Below are positions 61,424 to 64,000 of a stretch of DNA of 64,000 nt, one piece after another (position 1 is the first letter of the stretch; each line of letters begins with the position of its first letter). A model generated the notes under the pieces. That model did not search any database, was not told the DNA's origin, and worked only from the letters and a program-made list of their open reading frames with translations. The position numbers and the translations under genes were made by a program. The stretch spans positions 1,550,001 to 1,614,000 of the forward strand of contig OX595989.1 of the NCBI GenBank assembly GCA_951394045.1, read 5' to 3'. The DNA is from Nitzschia sp. DOCU1 (lineage: Eukaryota > Bacillariophyta > Bacillariophyceae > Bacillariales > Bacillariaceae).

Positions 61424-64000
61424 TTACATTCCACCAATGGCTCGCATGGCCTTGTCCTCCAAGGCATCATTCTTCTTGTAGAATCGAGTCTTGAAGGTTT
61501 CTAACTCGGTTTCGAGCTGAGCTTGCGATTGACGAATATTGCGAGAGGCTTGCAAGGCTTGATCCAATTGACGGCGAAGTTCACGAGCCTTCATGGAAGG
61601 TGTCGTGCTGTTGGTGGAACTTGTCACCGAAGACTCGTCAATGGTAGCATCCACAATCGACGATGAGGTGGTATCCACCACATTGCCACGCAGAGTACGG
61701 CCATAATTACTGACACGATCCTTTTCGCGGGAAGAAGCACGATTTCCTTCCTGCGTTTGCTGCTTGTTGGCGTGGAGTTTGGCCAAGGCTTGGGCACGCT
61801 GGGCACGGAGTTGTTCCAAGCGGGTAGTGGGGCGACCAGAACTAGTGGTGTGGCCGTCATCGTTGGCCAATCCCTTTAGGCCTGCATTTTCCAAAATCAA
61901 ATGATTGGCCAAATTGTCATACTTTCGAAATAGGGCCTCCACGTCAATGGGCGATTCTTGACTTTGGCCGCTGGGTGCTGCAGAAGATTGGTCGGTATGG
62001 TGGGTGCTTGCCGGAGATAACGAGCCGAGAACGGCTTCCGAGTTGAAAGTACGGAGAGACTGACCACCCGTGGGAGCATCATGGCCGTTGCTTTGGAATT
62101 GTCCAGCACTGCTAGTCGATTGACTATTGGGACTGTTTCCTGTCCAGCCTGAAAAGAACCCAGCCGAAGAAGACCCCGGAGCAAGACTACTCCAATGGGG
62201 CCGTTGTTGCTGTTGACTTCCAGAAACTGCCATGTTCGCCGATGTGTCTTGATTGTTGGACGGTGCTCCCCCGTTCAAGACATGGAAGACAGCTGGAAAT
62301 CGGAAGAGTGGATTTCCACCGTTGGAATTTGCCGGTGGAGGATTGTTTCGATTTTCTCCCGACGAGGAAGAGCTGGGTTCCTCCGACCTGGTCAAGCTGC
62401 TGGGCGAAGGCTCTACTTGGCCCGGGGGTTCTGCTTGGGTCCTGGCCTGATTGCGGCTTGCATTTGCTGTCGGAGCAGGTCCCAACGGACGGATGGACGA
62501 AGGAGTAGGAGAACGTCGAGCTGGGTGTGTCTCCTTGACTTGCACAGATGATGGAACTGGTGCTGTTCTTGCGGCAATTTCCTGGGGATCGGCTACAGCC
62601 TCAATGCTTACTCCCCCTTGTCCTTCTGCGCTGTTCAGAGTCGTACTCTCGTCTGTTCTGTATGGCTGTGTCGACGTGGGTGCTTTTGCAGCATTTGTCG
62701 TTGAGTCGCGAGAAGTATCCCTTTGTGACTCTGCTTGGGGAACCTCCGATAGTGAAGATTTGTCACCTGTTCCCTCCGTTCCAAAGGACATAAGAGATTT
62801 AACGACCTCATCATCGGCTCCTTCCAGATCTTGCGCCGTCATGGAAGCAAGCAACTGCTTTGATAGCTGCAAAGTACGCGAAATCAACTCCTGTTCCTCG
62901 TCATCAGAGAAATCCTTGGTGGAGATAGACTGGGTGTTGTTGGACGAGGAAGGCGAACTTTTGTGTAACTGATTTCCATGATGCAGAACGGCTGTTGATG
63001 CAGCGGCTTCTGCAGCGGCAGTCATGATCGCTCTGCTGCTTGGTGATTGTGGTGCGTTGGAGGGTGGGTCATTTGCGGTGGTGTCTTCGTAGATGGCCTC
63101 ATATCCCCAGCTCACGCTGCGGTTCGAACTCTTCCAAGGATTGGAAAACTGGCCACCCAAGACGCTGGAAATTGCACCAGGCGGCTGAGCTTGCCGTTGG
63201 GGGGGCTTTGGACTCGGCACGTTGTTATTCGAGGGAGCCGAATTTGGACTCTTGGGAAGGTAAGATCGGAGGCCCCCTTTACGGTCACTTTCTGGTGCAA
63301 AGTTGAACTGCTTTCCGCTTATGTTGTGATCTTGGACGAATTGAGCTGCTTCTTGGATGGCCGTCTTAGCCCCCGCGTAAAAGTCATCGCAATCGTTATT
63401 TTGGGTGGCGTGGTAAGAAAATTTGCCAGAGTCTTTTTGTGACCAGACTCTCGTCGTGTCGCGGCGAGGGGTCGAACCACTCCTAGGGGACTTGGCGTCG
63501 TCGCCCTGGCTCCTGGTCACGGCAAGTAGAAGTCCGTTGGTGTCGTCTGACGAATCGTCACTTCCGTCCTTGGCTCCACCAACACCCTTTCCAGGTTGAC
63601 CGTACGGAGCAGGGTCGCGATGCTCATTACCGGCGGATGATTTGATGATCTTAACTTCAGTATAGTTATCCTGTCGCCGGTTTGTCGTTTGTGGGATTTC
63701 ATCAGTTCGACGGTAGGACCACGACCCGGTGCTGTATTCTTCGTTCGTCAACTTTTGCTCCATTTCGAAGGCTGTTTGCTGGTCATCTTCGAGCTTACTC
63801 TTCATTGTGATCTCGACTGGTATAGGACCCGGTTTAACTAGCCCGATGGGTACGTATGCAGACTCCAAGCTTCTGTCCTTGGTAGAAGCAATTGTCGACA
63901 AGGTATCCCAGTAGGCGTCGTCACCCGCCAAAAGAACTTTTTCTCGGGGGGTCTCCTCAGTAAGCTGGGGCTTTTGGTTTTGAACTTCGGATAGTTCAAT
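61424..64000 (-). CDS. Large disordered protein, 5' part outside the window; shares two blocks with the gene at 53881
   Basis: The frame is open from the right edge to the stop at 61424 (858 codons in the window) with no ATG before 63931 that would start it, so the N-terminus is missing. The sequence is Ser/Gln/Pro-rich and mostly disordered. Near the end lie two structured blocks. Block A (about 61770-61943): LFRKYDNLANHLILENAGLKGL then LEQLRAQRAQALAKLHANK. Block B (about 61431-61610): MKARELRRQLDQALQASRN then ETELETFKTRFYKKNDALEDKA. These match blocks A and B of the gene 5 kb to the left, which is on the opposite strand. Function unknown. Confidence 0.8.
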   Translation of the reverse strand: MELSEVQNQKPQLTEETPREKVLLAGDDAYWDTLSTIASTKDRSLESAYVPIGLVKPGPIPVEITMKSKLEDDQQTAFEMEQKLTNEEYSTGSWSYRRTDEIPQTTNRRQDNYTEVKIIKSSAGNEHRDPAPYGQPGKGVGGAKDGSDDSSDDTNGLLLAVTRSQGDDAKSPRSGSTPRRDTTRVWSQKDSGKFSYHATQNNDCDDFYAGAKTAIQEAAQFVQDHNISGKQFNFAPESDRKGGLRSYLPKSPNSAPSNNNVPSPKPPQRQAQPPGAISSVLGGQFSNPWKSSNRSVSWGYEAIYEDTTANDPPSNAPQSPSSRAIMTAAAEAAASTAVLHHGNQLHKSSPSSSNNTQSISTKDFSDDEEQELISRTLQLSKQLLASMTAQDLEGADDEVVKSLMSFGTEGTGDKSSLSEVPQAESQRDTSRDSTTNAAKAPTSTQPYRTDESTTLNSAEGQGGVSIEAVADPQEIAARTAPVPSSVQVKETHPARRSPTPSSIRPLGPAPTANASRNQARTQAEPPGQVEPSPSSLTRSEEPSSSSSGENRNNPPPANSNGGNPLFRFPAVFHVLNGGAPSNNQDTSANMAVSGSQQQQRPHWSSLAPGSSSAGFFSGWTGNSPNSQSTSSAGQFQSNGHDAPTGGQSLRTFNSEAVLGSLSPASTHHTDQSSAAPSGQSQESPIDVEALFRKYDNLANHLILENAGLKGLANDDGHTTSSGRPTTRLEQLRAQRAQALAKLHANKQQTQEGNRASSREKDRVSNYGRTLRGNVVDTTSSSIVDATIDESSVTSSTNSTTPSMKARELRRQLDQALQASRNIRQSQAQLETELETFKTRFYKKNDALEDKAMRAIGGM

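Noticed and set aside
1..64000. CRISPR arrays, insertion sequences, retroelements or tRNA genes
   Set aside because: No regularly spaced direct repeats, transposase or reverse-transcriptase motifs, or clear tRNA box pairs were found by eye. A tRNAscan run could still find a tRNA that I missed.

Overview
This 64-kb window reads as a nuclear chromosome segment of a photosynthetic stramenopile, almost certainly a diatom and most like a compact pennate genome such as Phaeodactylum; the species is an inference. The grounds are a fucoxanthin-chlorophyll light-harvesting protein with an AAAF-type plastid signal, other precursors with similar bipartite leaders (ASAF-like, ES-FLF), an aureochrome-like bZIP-PAS factor, a tail resembling a domain expanded in diatoms, mostly short GT-AG introns (about 70-180 nt, with a few of a few hundred nt), and about one gene per 2 kb on both strands. 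There are no operons, CRISPR arrays, insertion sequences or viral genes.

Layout. 1-9 kb: mitochondrial DNL zinc-finger protein, plastid NAD(P)-binding protein, SmE, TMCO1, a SET-domain methyltransferase, V-ATPase subunit H and a Deg protease. 9-22 kb: a mitochondrion-like DUF262-HNH nuclease homologue, two family X DNA polymerase paralogues on opposite strands, and between them a light-harvesting protein, a kinase and a TadA-type deaminase. 22-29 kb: a PAS protein with four internal repeats, a GT25 glycosyltransferase and a bZIP-PAS factor. 29-37.7 kb: hexose-6-phosphate epimerase, ALG5, a 65-residue basic protein, PDCD4, proteasome alpha-7 and MORG1. 38-45 kb: a signal-peptide-peptidase-like protease with an unusual tail, CYP51 and a TBL-like PC-esterase. 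45-64 kb: two large low-complexity proteins, TrpRS with an AlaX-like domain, mitochondrial bL20, a 5S rRNA gene, a myotubularin and two distantly related disordered proteins of unknown function.

Most genes are ordinary eukaryotic housekeeping. The unusual items are (i) the polymerase pair, whose N-termini look like PNKP/APLF-type FHA folds carrying a CxC...CxxC insertion, giving FHA-like + BRCT + PolX; (ii) the DUF262-HNH protein, a bacterial type IV restriction architecture with introns and a possible 2-nt micro-exon; (iii) the intramembrane protease with a repeat-rich C-terminal tail and a DUF6824-like end; and (iv) the two genes near the right end that share two conserved blocks. Exon boundaries were set by hand from GT/AG signals and reading phase; every multi-exon model listed closes in frame.
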